From: Pelagomonas calceolata
Lineage: Eukaryota; Sar; Pelagophyceae; Pelagomonadales; Pelagomonadaceae
Reading direction: 5' to 3'
NCBI GenBank assembly: GCA_918797485.1
Contig: CAKKNE010000001.1
Location: 5,394,001 to 5,458,000 of the forward strand
DNA: 64,000 nt
Shown: in pieces, positions 36,308 through 45,736 of the stretch
Layout: each line of letters opens with the position of its first letter
How positions within the stretch are numbered: position 1 is the stretch's first letter
The notes under the pieces: model-generated
The model's database searches: none
The model's input: only the letters and a program-made list of their open reading frames with translations
Told to the model about the DNA's origin: nothing
Translations under genes and position numbers: made by a program

Positions 36308-37396
36308 ATGCGTCGACGACCGCTCACAGCAGCGCTGGTACTCGGCGCATGCACGGCTCTGAAACCACCAGACTTCCTGCGCAAAGCTGCAGAGAGCCTG
36401 CGAGCGGCCACGTCCGGGCCGCCGCCACCACAAATCCAAGCGTTCCTCGCCGGCGCCTCATCACAAGCAAAACGTGAGTACGCCGCGTTGCAAGACGCCT
36501 TTCCGGTGGGAGCATCTGAAGACGTGCAATTAGAATATAGCGCGTTCGAGCAAGTCTTCGCGGGCCGCCAAGCGAGCGGCTCGTCGGAGACGGCGTGGGC
36601 CCAGCAAGAAGCGTTCGAGTGCCGCGGCGAGGTCTACGCTTTGGAGCCGCACGCGCCGGATCAGCTCGTCGCTGCCGTCCGACGAAACGGCCGAGGCGGC
36701 GTAGGACGCCTGCCGCGCGCCGTCGCCGTGGACAGGGCGCGAGCTCTGCGGGACCACGTCCTGCGCGTGCGCGACGATTCACCGCTCGTGGGCGACATCC
36801 TCGGCCCCAGCGACAACTCCATACCGGACGCGCCGCAAACGAGATGGGACGTGTTCATGGACCCCGCTGACCCTGAAGTCGCTTCCGTCGTCCAAGAGCT
36901 CCTAGCGGGCCCCGTCGGCGCCGCCTTCGCCGAGCTCTGCGGGCCCGATGCGGTTCTACGTGAATGTTCGGCCGTGGTCTCGGCGCCCGGGTCTCCGCCG
37001 CAGCCCTGCCACAGCGACACGAAGTGGACCGAGGACTTGGTACTCGCGACGTGTTTCGTGGCCCTGCAGGACGTCGGGCCGGAGCTCGGTCCGACTAGAT
37101 TCCTGCCGGACACGGCGACGGCCGACGCGCACGGAGCGCTCGCCGACGCCCTCGCGGCGCCCGACGCCGCCGCGGCCGTCGTGGCGTACGCCGAGACGGT
37201 CTCGCAGCTTGCCGTGCTCGACGCGGGCGACGCGACGCTCTACGAGTCGCGGCTGCAGCACGCGGGTACGCCGAACTTTGGAGATAGGGACCGGGTCCTC
37301 TTCTACGTGTCGTTCGGCCGCGAGCCGGAGGACGCGCCGACGAGCATCGACCCGGCCGTGGCGGCGCGCGGGCTGCGGCTCGGGGATTTTCGTTGA
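36308..37396 (+). CDS. Phytanoyl-CoA dioxygenase (PhyH)-like protein, N-terminal leader
   Basis: 362 residues. The leader MRRRPLTAALVLGACTALKPPDF is signal-like. A helical segment of about 90 residues follows. The PhyH-type 2-oxoglutarate/Fe(II) site reads CHSDTKW (His235, Asp237), the distal His is in LQHAGTPNFGD near 319, and the 2OG-binding Arg is in RDRVLFYVSF. All iron ligands are present, so it should be active. The substrate is unknown. Its ATG is 230 bp from the start of the divergent SDR gene. Confidence 0.75.
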   Translation: MRRRPLTAALVLGACTALKPPDFLRKAAESLRAATSGPPPPQIQAFLAGASSQAKREYAALQDAFPVGASEDVQLEYSAFEQVFAGRQASGSSETAWAQQEAFECRGEVYALEPHAPDQLVAAVRRNGRGGVGRLPRAVAVDRARALRDHVLRVRDDSPLVGDILGPSDNSIPDAPQTRWDVFMDPADPEVASVVQELLAGPVGAAFAELCGPDAVLRECSAVVSAPGSPPQPCHSDTKWTEDLVLATCFVALQDVGPELGPTRFLPDTATADAHGALADALAAPDAAAAVVAYAETVSQLAVLDAGDATLYESRLQHAGTPNFGDRDRVLFYVSFGREPEDAPTSIDPAVAARGLRLGDFR

Positions 37397-37489
37397 TGTT
37401 GTTTAAGTTGTATCTGGGATGAACTCTGCCCCCAACGACGGCCCCGCCCTCCTCCCGCCGGACGAGCACATCCTGAACTTTGAGACGCA

Positions 37490-37509
37490 GCTAGCTGAAA
37501 GACACTAGC
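37490..37509 (+). promoter_or_regulatory. 5'-flank motif, copy 6 (short spacer)
   Basis: GCTAGCTG then AAAGACACTAGC with the spacer lost. It lies between two + strand genes, 87 bp before the ATG of the OmpA-domain gene. Confidence 0.5.
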
Positions 37510-37596
37510 AAGCAGGCAAAAAATGAGAGATCGAAGCGCTGCGCGGCAGCCCAGAACCGTTGCCAGCGTGGAGATAAAGGAACACAAAATTACAAA

Positions 37597-38772
37597 ATGG
37601 CAGCCCTCGACACGCCGGCCTACGAGAGCACGAAAGCGGCGGCCGCCGACCTGGATAGAGCCGAGGCTTTAGAATTTGACGCGGGCCGGCCCTACCAGCT
37701 CCTCGTGGCCGAGGCCGAAGCTAGAGCTAGGTTCGAAGAGGAACAGATGCGCTGTCGCGACGGCGACCGCGTGCGGGAGCTGATCAGCGTCAGGCAGAAC
37801 GACGACCACCTGCGCGTCGTGGCGCCGCCTTCTATAATAAACGTGGGCGTGCGCGGCGAGCTCAGGCTGCGCATTGCCGCCCAAAAAGCCGACGAGGTCG
37901 TCTACGCCGTCGGCCGCGACGGGCGGCTCCCGGATTCCTTAGACGGCTGGCGGCGCTCGGACGCGGGCCGCGACGGCGCCAAGGAGGCGCTCCTTACTAT
38001 TCCGAAGGGCGGCCGCTACCTCATCGCGTGCTTCGCGAAGAAGGGCCTCGCCCAGTCCGCGGTCACGGCCGCGTACGTGCAGCACGAGGACCCCCTCTAT
38101 TTATATACGGAGCGGCACGCGCACGGGCTGCGGCGGTTGGATGACAACGACCAGGACGGCGACCACGCCTGCGAGCGCTGCGGCGCCACGGTCGAGGGCG
38201 CGGGCTACTGCTGTGTGGAGGGTAGTGCCTTTGCGCTCTGCCGGAGCTGCGCGCTGCCAAACGGGGACGATCAGCGGCGCCTCGCCGTCGACTTCTCCAC
38301 GGGGTATCTCGAGGAGGCGAACGCAACGAAGGACCGGACCGCGGCGCTCGACGTCGGCGGCCGGCGCCTCTGGCTGTCGGAGCCGGTCCGCTTCGCGGGC
38401 AACGGGTCGCGGGTCCTCGACGAGAAATTAATGGCCGTCGCCGCGCGCGCGCTGCGGAGCCACCCGGGCCTCTTCATACGGTGCGAGGCGCATTCTACCG
38501 GTTGTGGATTGGAGTGCGACGGGTCCGGTCCGTGCTCCAACGAAAAGTGCCGGAAGCTGTTCGGGGCGCGGGGCGGCGCCGTGGGCTTCTCCCGAAGCCG
38601 CGCGGAGGCCGTGGCGGCGTCGCTCGGGGGTGATCGGGTCGAGGGCGTCGGTCTGGCCGGGTCGCGGCCGCCGATGGATACCAAAAACGGGCGCCGCGTC
38701 GAGTTCCATTTGTCCGCGGTATCCAAGCGCGACGACGACGTGCCGATGCTTCCGGACTTGCCGCCCGAATAA
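37597..38772 (+). CDS. Protein with zinc-binding cluster and OmpA-like C-terminal domain
   Basis: 391 residues. The N-terminus is soluble and helical (residues 1-65), then a beta-rich domain (about 80-165, GGRYLIACFAKKGL). CERCGATVEGAGYCCVEG...LCRSCA near 200-228 has the Cys spacing of a small zinc finger. Residues about 265-380 match the OmpA/MotB fold: VRFAGNGSRVLDEKLMAVA, GLFIRCEAHSTG, then SRSRAEAVAASL and KNGRRVEFHL. OmpA-like domains bind peptidoglycan in bacteria; in eukaryotes the ligand is unclear. Confidence 0.6.
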   Translation: MAALDTPAYESTKAAAADLDRAEALEFDAGRPYQLLVAEAEARARFEEEQMRCRDGDRVRELISVRQNDDHLRVVAPPSIINVGVRGELRLRIAAQKADEVVYAVGRDGRLPDSLDGWRRSDAGRDGAKEALLTIPKGGRYLIACFAKKGLAQSAVTAAYVQHEDPLYLYTERHAHGLRRLDDNDQDGDHACERCGATVEGAGYCCVEGSAFALCRSCALPNGDDQRRLAVDFSTGYLEEANATKDRTAALDVGGRRLWLSEPVRFAGNGSRVLDEKLMAVAARALRSHPGLFIRCEAHSTGCGLECDGSGPCSNEKCRKLFGARGGAVGFSRSRAEAVAASLGGDRVEGVGLAGSRPPMDTKNGRRVEFHLSAVSKRDDDVPMLPDLPPE

Positions 38773-38792
38773 ATAATTCAGTTGTTTTTTAC

Positions 38793-40844
38793 TCACATCA
38801 TCCCGTGCCTCTCCATGAGCTCCAGCACGGACATGGCGTCGTGCGCGTCCAAATTCCCCTGGAGCCCGTCGGCCTCCAGCGCCGCCGCATCACCATAATA
38901 CCGTTTCACGGTCCTAATATTGAGCTCGCACTCGCGCACCGGGTCTTCCGACCGCGGAAACGTGTCGAAGTAGATATGCCCGTCAAAGTGATTCCGTCGC
39001 AGCCAATAGACGAATTCGCGCGCCATCGTGGGATGCACGCTCCCAAACACCAAGCCATCTTCCGCTCCTATCCGCTGGTACCCGTCGTTCAGCTGCACGC
39101 CGAACAACTTTCCGCGAGAAGCGACCTGCGCTATTGATTGAGCGGGGTTCTCACCAGCAGCAAGACAGTGGCCTATATCTATCGTCAATCCAAAATTCTC
39201 CCGATCGACGTCCTGGCACAACACCAAAGCACTCCCCGTCGACGGCACGGCGAAGAAGCGCGTGTTCTCGTCGGTCGGCTTGAACTCCAATGAGACTTTT
39301 ACGTCCGGTGCAGCATCACAGACTTGCTGGAAGCCCGCCACCAATCGGGACCAGAGCTGGTCGTAGTCGCACTGGAGCGAGTAGTCATAGCCGTCCCAGG
39401 CGCTCCAAACAACCACTTCGGAGGCGCCCAAGGCTTGGGCCCAAACACACGCATCAATTGTTAATTTGATGGCTTCTCGCCTGACACTTTCGTCAGGATG
39501 CGTGAGCGAGCCTCTACGAAATTTGGAGGCCGGGTAGCGCAAGCACACGGCGCCGCACTTTAGTGAAGCCTCGTCGAGAGCTGCCCTGACGTCTTCCACG
39601 TTCAAATCACCAAGGTGCTCCGGGAAGTTGAAATCCACTAAATCCAACCCGTCGATGGTACCTTGCCTTCGCACCCAGCCCAGCGGGTCATCACTAAAAC
39701 CCTCGGCGAGGTCGCGCCGGTCCTTCATCGAATTCAATCGCGACGCGAACTTCCACGGGCACGCGTCGCCGCCTCTCAAAGACCACCACTTGCGCTTGCC
39801 GCCACCACGGGGCACGTCGGGCAGGGAAGGTAATAACGCGTCGCGCTCCTCTCGAGAAGGTAGAGAGGGCTGCGCGCCTTCCTTCGTGACCGCCGCCGCG
39901 CCCGCCGCCGCCGCGTGGCGCAGGGCCGTCCTTTCATCCAAACCTTCCGCCAGGGCGACGGCGAAGGCCGCTCGGAACGCGTCGCCCGCGGCCGTCTCGT
40001 CGACGGCCTTTATTGACGTACACGCGTCGCCGACGACGACGCCGTCCTTCGAGACGAGGCGACATCCCCTCGAGCCTAGTGTAGCCAGGACCTTGGTGGC
40101 GCCCCTTGCGATCAAGACGTGGCACGCGGCGTCCACATCCGCATCGGAAGCATCCTTCCTATCGAGATCCCTTCCGGTCAAGCGAGCCAGCTCCGACACG
40201 TTCGGCGCGACGTACGTACACCTCGCGAGGTGCTCGTCGCTCATCTCTCTTTCTTCACCGCCGCAGTCCTGCACCACAATAGCGCCGGCTTTTTGTGCCG
40301 CTCTTGCGACCACTTCGTTAATTCTTTCAGGAACCTCGCGCTGCAGCAGCACGACGCGCGCGTTCTGGACGACCTCGGCCGCCCAGGCGTCGTCGCAGCT
40401 CTGCAGATCCCAGCCGTGGTTCGCGCCCTTGTTCACCACACTTAGTACCGTGCCGCCGTCCTCCAAGAGCACGAAGCCCTGGCCGCTGCCGCCCGCGACG
40501 CGCCGCACGCCACTGATGTCGACATTCGCACGTTGCAGCTCCTTCACCAAGACCTCGCCGGCCGTGTCCGATCCCACTCTACCGTAGAACGCGATTTCGA
40601 GAGTATCGTCGACTAATCGCGCACACGCCACAGCCTGGTTCGCGCCCTTGCCGCCGCAGCAGACGAGCGGGTCGCCGCGCGTCGACACCGTCTCGCCGCG
40701 CGTCGGCAGGCGCGCGCCCACTGCCAAGGTCGTGTCGAGGTTGGCACTACCGACGACGGCGATGCGGTTTCTACGTTCACCGCCGCGCGGGGAGCGCTTG
40801 ATGGCCCCGGCGCTCACCACGAGGAGTGCGAGCAGCCGCGTCAT
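38793..40844 (-). CDS. Ribokinase/sugar-isomerase-like (AP2Ec TIM barrel) fusion
   Basis: 683 residues after the ATG at 40844, which begins a signal-like leader MTRLLALLVVSAGAI. Residues about 25-340 are a PfkB ribokinase: RIAVVGSANLD, the GGKGANQA glycine motif, and the ATP/anion-hole motif DETAAGDAFRAAFA. Residues about 370-683 match the xylose-isomerase-like TIM barrel: VSLEFKPTDE, LTIDIGHCLAAGE, LFGVQLNDGYQR and HIYFDTFP, with metal-type Glu, Asp and His in place. The two activities would isomerise a sugar and phosphorylate the product (inference); the substrate is unknown. No linker stop or frameshift. Confidence 0.85.
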   Translation of the reverse strand: MTRLLALLVVSAGAIKRSPRGGERRNRIAVVGSANLDTTLAVGARLPTRGETVSTRGDPLVCCGGKGANQAVACARLVDDTLEIAFYGRVGSDTAGEVLVKELQRANVDISGVRRVAGGSGQGFVLLEDGGTVLSVVNKGANHGWDLQSCDDAWAAEVVQNARVVLLQREVPERINEVVARAAQKAGAIVVQDCGGEEREMSDEHLARCTYVAPNVSELARLTGRDLDRKDASDADVDAACHVLIARGATKVLATLGSRGCRLVSKDGVVVGDACTSIKAVDETAAGDAFRAAFAVALAEGLDERTALRHAAAAGAAAVTKEGAQPSLPSREERDALLPSLPDVPRGGGKRKWWSLRGGDACPWKFASRLNSMKDRRDLAEGFSDDPLGWVRRQGTIDGLDLVDFNFPEHLGDLNVEDVRAALDEASLKCGAVCLRYPASKFRRGSLTHPDESVRREAIKLTIDACVWAQALGASEVVVWSAWDGYDYSLQCDYDQLWSRLVAGFQQVCDAAPDVKVSLEFKPTDENTRFFAVPSTGSALVLCQDVDRENFGLTIDIGHCLAAGENPAQSIAQVASRGKLFGVQLNDGYQRIGAEDGLVFGSVHPTMAREFVYWLRRNHFDGHIYFDTFPRSEDPVRECELNIRTVKRYYGDAAALEADGLQGNLDAHDAMSVLELMERHGMM

Positions 40845-41025
40845 TCCTCCGCTGCGCAGCTGCTGCGGATCGCTGTGCTTGCAAGGTATGCAGACTCGCA
40901 CTACTCCCGGAACTGTGCAGCGAAGCTAACCACGGCCAAAGCCCACACTGTATGGCTTTCTGTGCTGCACTGTAAGCCGTGTGAGGCGCGTTAGGCTAGG
41001 ATTTCTAAGGGAGAGCAGCTCGCGT

Positions 41026-41049
41026 GCTAGCGTCGTGTAAGACACTAGC
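41026..41049 (+). promoter_or_regulatory. 5'-flank motif, copy 7
   Basis: GCTAGCGT, spacer CGTG, TAAGACACTAGC. It lies in a 460-bp divergent gap, 181 bp before the ribokinase-fusion ATG and 255 bp before the ankyrin-protein ATG. Confidence 0.6.
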
Positions 41050-41304
41050 AAGAGCAAGCCCGAGAGTCTGCTGCAATTTCCACGGCACTTTGCGGCTCAC
41101 GGTAGACCTGCGCTTATTGGCGGGGCCCCACAGTACTACAGGCTTGATCCGAGAGGCTTGGCTCGTGACGAGAATCGACTGACAACCTTGACTCAAGGAA
41201 TCCAGCGGCGGTTACGCGGGCGCGGCGCGCGGACGAGGGATTAATTCTGTCCGAGATCATCTTTTTCAAGATAAAACAACCGCGAGGGTTTCACGTACCG
41301 CGGA

Positions 41305-42117
41305 ATGGCCGTCCGCGTGATTGGCTCGTGGTATTACACCAGCGAACTCCCCAGGCAAGAGGCCGCAAACCTCCGCGCGGCCATGATCAGAAAAGATTGC
41401 AAATCCCTGGAGACCTGGCTCAAGACGTCCGTTCGCGACGCCGACCGCAAAACGAGGTTGTACGCACTCTTACGACACGCCGCCTTCGAGTCGTGGTTGG
41501 CAGGGCTCGAACTATTGATAAAGTACGACGCGGACGTGAATCCACCGGCCGGTGGTGGCCGCCGCGACGGCGCGCTCGATGGCGCACGCCTCGGCCCGAC
41601 GCCGCTCCATTACGCCGCTGCCTCCAAGGCGACACATCAGGTCGCTGTCGTCGATTTACTCTTGGCAGCGGGCGCTGACGCCTCGTCGACGCCGGCGATG
41701 GAAGGCTCCGCGGTCCTGCCGCCCCTCCACTTTGCCGTATCCCTGGGCCGGCGTGAAGAGGAGGCGGTCAAGGACCGTCGTTATCAGGTCGTCGTTCACC
41801 TGCTTAGGCACGGCGCCCGGGCGAACGCCGAAGACGCCAACCACGTCACAGCGGAAGCGCGCGCGCGGCAGTATCGCCAGTTCCGCTGCGAAAAATTGCT
41901 TCGAGCCGTCCGTCTCGCGGGCGGGTCGTGGGAGCAATACATCGGGCAACGCTATGAGCTGGTCGCTCTGCGGGCGCTCTGCGCGGGCGAACGGCCCCGG
42001 GCGCGCTGGGCCGGCGGTCTGGGCAAAGAACTGTTCCTCCGAAGCCTCTTCGATCCCGATCTGCCAAAAGAATTGTTCCGAAAGGTCTTGTCGTTCTGGG
42101 CTCCGGTCTGGGACTAA
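41305..42117 (+). CDS. Ankyrin-repeat protein
   Basis: 270 residues. Three ankyrin-type units can be read: LLRHAAFESWLAGLELLIKY-DADVN, TPLHYAAASK...VVDLLLAAGADA, and PLHFAVSLG...VVVHLLRHGARAN. The C-terminal part (LPKELFRKVLSFWAPVWD) resembles the helical end of SOCS-box or F-box-type ankyrin proteins. No signal or membrane segment. Protein-protein adaptor, partner unknown. Confidence 0.75.
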   Translation: MAVRVIGSWYYTSELPRQEAANLRAAMIRKDCKSLETWLKTSVRDADRKTRLYALLRHAAFESWLAGLELLIKYDADVNPPAGGGRRDGALDGARLGPTPLHYAAASKATHQVAVVDLLLAAGADASSTPAMEGSAVLPPLHFAVSLGRREEEAVKDRRYQVVVHLLRHGARANAEDANHVTAEARARQYRQFRCEKLLRAVRLAGGSWEQYIGQRYELVALRALCAGERPRARWAGGLGKELFLRSLFDPDLPKELFRKVLSFWAPVWD

Positions 42118-42139
42118 TGTTATACACACTATTAATAAG

Positions 42140-43369
42140 CTAGGACGTTGCTTCCTCCTCGAGCGCCTCCCACTGCGCGAGCAACAGCTCTCGCGCGCGC
42201 TGGAGTCTCGACTCGGTCGACCGGGTTCCGAACGCCCACATGACGTCGTTTGCCGAGGCGACGCCTCTCGGTGGCCGCAGCGCGCGCCACGCGGCGAAAG
42301 ACAGCGCCCGAAGCTCGTCGATCTCCGCGGGCGTATCTACAATATCGCCGTAGGCGTCGTAGAGCGTCGCGCCGACGGCGTCGCCGACCTCGGTCTCGCG
42401 CGTCGCCGCCAGCGCCGCCTCGGCTGCATCTACAAGCGACCGGTCCACCGCCAGGTCGACCTCGTCCGACCTGTGTGGAAATCAAATTTACGGCGCATTC
42501 GCCGCGTCGACCTCCACGCCACCGATGCGGCGCTTGCTCGATGGCGTGGCGATGCCGGTTCCTCACCCACCCGACACACTGGTTGATTTCCACACTTCGT
42601 CCGACGTGTCGCGGAGCCGCTCCCGAATCAAGTCGTGGAAGCGCGCGCAGTCGTCGGCGAGCGGCCTCAGGCGATGCACGGCATGCACGGGACTCTGCTT
42701 GATTTCGTCGACCCACGCGTCCTGGAGCACGGCCGAGCCGCCGACCGCCGCGACCAGGCCGGTGCCGCCGGCGGCCTTGTCGTCGGACCAGTAGGCCTCG
42801 TCCTTCTCCGCCAGGACCTCGAGGCGCTTGACCGCGACGCGGCCGACGACCTCTAGGGTTGCTCTCTCAATAATCGGCCGCACGCCCTTGGCCTCGCGAC
42901 TACCGGCCGTCCGCACGCCGCGCACGGCGCACAGCGCGGCCACGCGCAGGCCCGACGACGTCTGCTTCGCGTCCATGAACGCCCGCCGGAAGGCGCTCTG
43001 GCCGTCGCGGCGCGTGCCCTCGTCGTGGACGCCCTCCTGGTACCGCACGCGCCGGCCGCCGCCGCCCGGTGCGAGCACAGCCTCGTCGTTCTGGGGGTAC
43101 TCCTCCTGCGCGACCGTCGGCAGCATCGCGACGAGCGCGGGCGACTCGGAAAACAAGGCTTCCGCCGCGGCGGCGTTCAGCGCCGCCGCCTGCGACGGCG
43201 ACGGCCGTCGGATCGTCCGCCGGTCGCCGGGGAGCCACTGGACTTCGTCGCCGACGTCCGCGATGAGCACGCGCAGCGTCTTCTCGGCGGCGATGCGGCG
43301 CGGCGGCTGGCGCAGCGCCGCCGCCGTGGCGAGTGCTGCAAGTAACAGCGGGTGTCGTCGTCGCGGCAT
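42140..43369 (-). CDS. Secreted or plastid protein of unknown function, split by an introner
   Basis: Exons 43369-42606 and 42470-42140 (364 residues). N-terminus MPRRRHPLLLAALATAAALRQ is a signal-like leader, then a likely transit region. The middle shows RVAALCAVRGVRTAG and PIIERATLEVVGRVAVKRLEVL, the end a helical domain (VDLAVDRSLVDAAEAALAA). This layout recalls the LON-protease N-domain proteins of plastids, but the match is weak and no call is made. The 135-nt intron begins GTCGGACG and joins DTSDE to VDLAVDRS. Confidence 0.6.
42471..42597 (-). mobile_element. Introner, 127 bp, with one mutated tip
   Basis: Left end CTGTGTGGAAATCAA; right end TTGATTTCCACACTT, where AG is now TT. Exact duplication CGTCCGAC (42463-42470 and 42598-42605), GTCGGACG on the gene strand. 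The mutated tip lies at the 5' side of the intron and is not needed for splicing. Same orientation as the gene. Confidence 0.9.
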
Positions 43370-43721
43370 CGTCGCACTGTGGCGGCGCTGTACGATGATG
43401 TGTGCGGTCGTACGGTGCGGTTCTCTCCCTGGTGTCGGAGAGCACGGTTGTATAGCTCCCTTCCAGTGCCGCGTGCACGCTGGGAAACGCGCTAGTCGTG
43501 GTCAAGAACAGCGTAGGTGCAGTCGAAGCTTGCGCAATCAGCGGCACGAATGCCGCGTCGTGGCTTGCGGCAAGCCACAAAGCTGATGTGTACTGTGCGG
43601 GTTTTAAGCACTTCCTCCTACTTCCTCCCATGGGAGATTAACTAGAAACGAGATCGAACTTTAGAGAAAGCATAATAGTTCACAATGCCGCCGGCTGGTC
43701 GGTGCCGCACGGCCCGCCGGA
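43370..43721. other. Intergenic gap, 352 bp
   Basis: It holds the promoter of the 42140-43369 gene and the 3' end of the next (-) gene. Nothing else was recognised. Confidence 0.35.
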
Positions 43722-44181
43722 TCATCGGGCTACGTCTTCGTCAGAGTTTCCGAAGCGCTCGTGAGGTTTTGGCGGCGGCGGCGGCCTCAAGCCCGCGTGG
43801 TACTGGCGGATGATCTCCGACGCCTCGGGACTAAATCGTCGCGGCGCGAGCGGCGGGTGCCAGTCGCGCGGCGGGACTAAATCGTCGCGGCGCGAGCGGC
43901 GGGTGCCAGTCGCGCGGCGGGCCGCGGTCGCGCCCGCGGTCCCGCGGGTCGTGGCCGCTCTCGTAGCGCGACCAGTCCGCCGCCTCGTCCCAGGCGGCCA
44001 CCAACAATTGAACCGCGTCGCGGAGCGGTACCGCGTGCGGCAAGCGGCCGCCGTTCTCCAGACCAAACGTCGCCGCGACGACGCCGTCGACGTCCACCCT
44101 CCGCCGCTGCCGTGGTGGTGCTGGCGCCGCACTTTCAGCAAAGCCTGATGCGGGCGCGTCGCCTGGCTGCCAATGGGCCAT
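43722..44181 (-). pseudogene. Small Pro/Arg-rich protein gene, frame broken by a 46-bp tandem duplication
   Basis: Without the second repeat copy the frame from the ATG at 44181 to 43722 gives 137 residues: MAHWQPGDAPASGF, a folded-looking segment (VVAATFGLENGGRLPHAV; AVQLLVAAWDEAADWSRY), then DWHPPLAPRRFSPEASEII and a Pro-rich end. The 46-bp duplication (not a multiple of three) shifts the frame after RRFSP and adds a short missense tail. It could be a recent allele, an assembly error or true loss. Family not recognised. Confidence 0.55.
43829..43920. repeat. Perfect tandem duplication, 46 bp x 2
   Basis: The unit begins GACTAAATCGTCGCGG and ends CAGTCGCGCGGCGG; copies 43829-43874 and 43875-43920 are identical, so the event is recent or an artefact. 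Confidence 0.9.
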
Positions 44182-44574
44182 CCTTGAAGGCACGTACTCG
44201 GCGATGCGAGGCGCGGCGCGTGCCGATTGCGGCTGCAGAAGCGAGCAAAATTAACAAAGGAACGCTACCGCAAGTCTATTCTAGCGATGTTGCATGCATG
44301 CGCTCGCGCAATTCGGGCTGGATATCCTGCCGCAAGTCTCGTTGGCCGCGAGCTCCAAGGTGCGACGAGCCGCTGAATACCGGCACCCATCGCTCGCCGA
44401 CGCGATCCAGACGCCTGCAGGAGGGAGGGGCCGCTTGGAACGCGTGCTCCCACCTTGCCTGTCTGTTTTGGACCCTGGCGTCACCTCGCGAACAAAAGGC
44501 TTTTTTATGTTAATATTTGTACTAAGACTCCGGGCGTACTACCTATGTTCAGTTCCAGCACGTACGTCATGCTT

Positions 44575-44596
44575 GCTAGTGTCTTACACCGCTAGC
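44575..44596 (-). promoter_or_regulatory. 5'-flank motif, copy 8 (reverse)
   Basis: Read on the - strand: GCTAGCGG, spacer TG, TAAGACACTAGC. It lies 198 bp before the ATG of the PhyH gene at 44795 and 393 bp from the divergent broken gene. Confidence 0.6.
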
Positions 44597-44689
44597 CCAT
44601 CATAAGCAAAAAAAACAAAGCCGGCCTCAGTGCTGGCTTAAAGTAGGCCTGCACAGTGCGCACGTGATCGGTTTCGACTGCTGCACTGG

Positions 44690-44780
44690 CGCTGCGAGCT
44701 GTGCGAGCTGTGCGAGCGTGTGCTACAACTATACGAGCTGTGGGAGCTGCTGTGGCGTGCGAGCTGTGCGTGCGAGTGGT
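44690..44780. repeat. Degenerate short tandem repeats (GCGAGCTGT)
   Basis: About six imperfect copies of GCGAGCTGT or GAGCTGTGC just upstream of the PhyH start. Probably 5'UTR low-complexity sequence. Confidence 0.5.
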
Positions 44781-44794
44781 GTAACCTTCTACAG

Positions 44795-45736
44795 ATGCTG
44801 CATTCCACCCTCCTCTGCTGCACAGCAGCGCTAGCCGCCGCGAAGAGCCGCGGCGGCCCAAGCTGGACGGCAGCTCAACGCGAGCATTTCGCCACGAACG
44901 GCTACGTGCTGCAACCGGACGTCATACGACCGGAGGACCGCGATGCGTTAGTGGCTGCGTTCGAGCGGTTGTTTAGCGGAGAATTCGACACAGGGATCTA
45001 TCCCGACGAGTGGCACTGGCGAGAAGGCATCTCGAAGCCGGACGCGTTCCGAGAAATAGTCAATGCTTGGAAGTTCGACGACAGCGTCGCGGCGGTGGCG
45101 CTGGACGCCTCTATTGGGAAACGTGCGGCGGAATTGATGGGCTGGCGTGGCGCACGGTTGGCACAAGACGACGTGTTGTGGAAGCCGCCAGGTGCACAAG
45201 GCGTAAGCTATCACACGGACGGAAAGTACATCTCGGACAATTTCATGCCCAGAGACGACAACTCCGTCACCGTGTGGATTGCTCTAGACGACGCCGACGA
45301 AGCCTCAGGAGTCGTCGAGTACGCGCGCGGCTCGCACCGCTGGCCCCGTGCAAGCGCAAAGGCCTCGTTCCACGACGGCGCGGGCGCCGACCCCGTGACA
45401 ACAGCGGCCGCGGCGGCGGGCGTCGAGCTCGTCGTGGATCGTCACGAGGTGCCCGCGTGCTCGGCGGTCTTCCACCACCAGGACGTCTGGCACGGGAGCG
45501 CTGCCAACGTCTCGCCGGATCGGCCGCGGCGGGCTCTAGGCCTGCACTATATCCGCGACGACGTGAAATTCCGCCGCGACCCGGACTACATCTACGGTCG
45601 CTACGACCTCGGCGACGGCGTCGTGCACGACGCGTTCTTTCCGCGCGTGTACCCAGCGTCTCCAATGAGGGCGCGGCGACTAGGTGTCACGGTGGACCGG
45701 AGGCGTTCTTCCTCCGATGCTGCGCCTTCTTCTTAG
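44795..45736 (+). CDS. Phytanoyl-CoA dioxygenase family protein, secreted-type leader
   Basis: 313 residues from the ATG at 44795, which begins the signal peptide MLHSTLLCCTAALAAAKS. PhyH fold: WTAAQREHFATNGYVLQPDVI at the N-terminal strand, iron ligands YHTDGKY (His140, Asp142) and the distal His233 in DVWHGSAAN, and Arg in RPRRALGLHYI. The DNSVTVWIALDDAD strand and GVVEYARGSH are typical of PhyH enzymes acting on small molecules. All ligands present; substrate unknown. Confidence 0.83.
   Translation: MLHSTLLCCTAALAAAKSRGGPSWTAAQREHFATNGYVLQPDVIRPEDRDALVAAFERLFSGEFDTGIYPDEWHWREGISKPDAFREIVNAWKFDDSVAAVALDASIGKRAAELMGWRGARLAQDDVLWKPPGAQGVSYHTDGKYISDNFMPRDDNSVTVWIALDDADEASGVVEYARGSHRWPRASAKASFHDGAGADPVTTAAAAAGVELVVDRHEVPACSAVFHHQDVWHGSAANVSPDRPRRALGLHYIRDDVKFRRDPDYIYGRYDLGDGVVHDAFFPRVYPASPMRARRLGVTVDRRRSSSDAAPSS

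Noticed and set aside
43829-43920. 46-bp tandem duplication as an intron born by duplication
   Set aside because: The only AG in the unit is in TTTAG, and no GT or GC donor sits exactly 46 bp upstream of that junction. No splice pair restores the frame.
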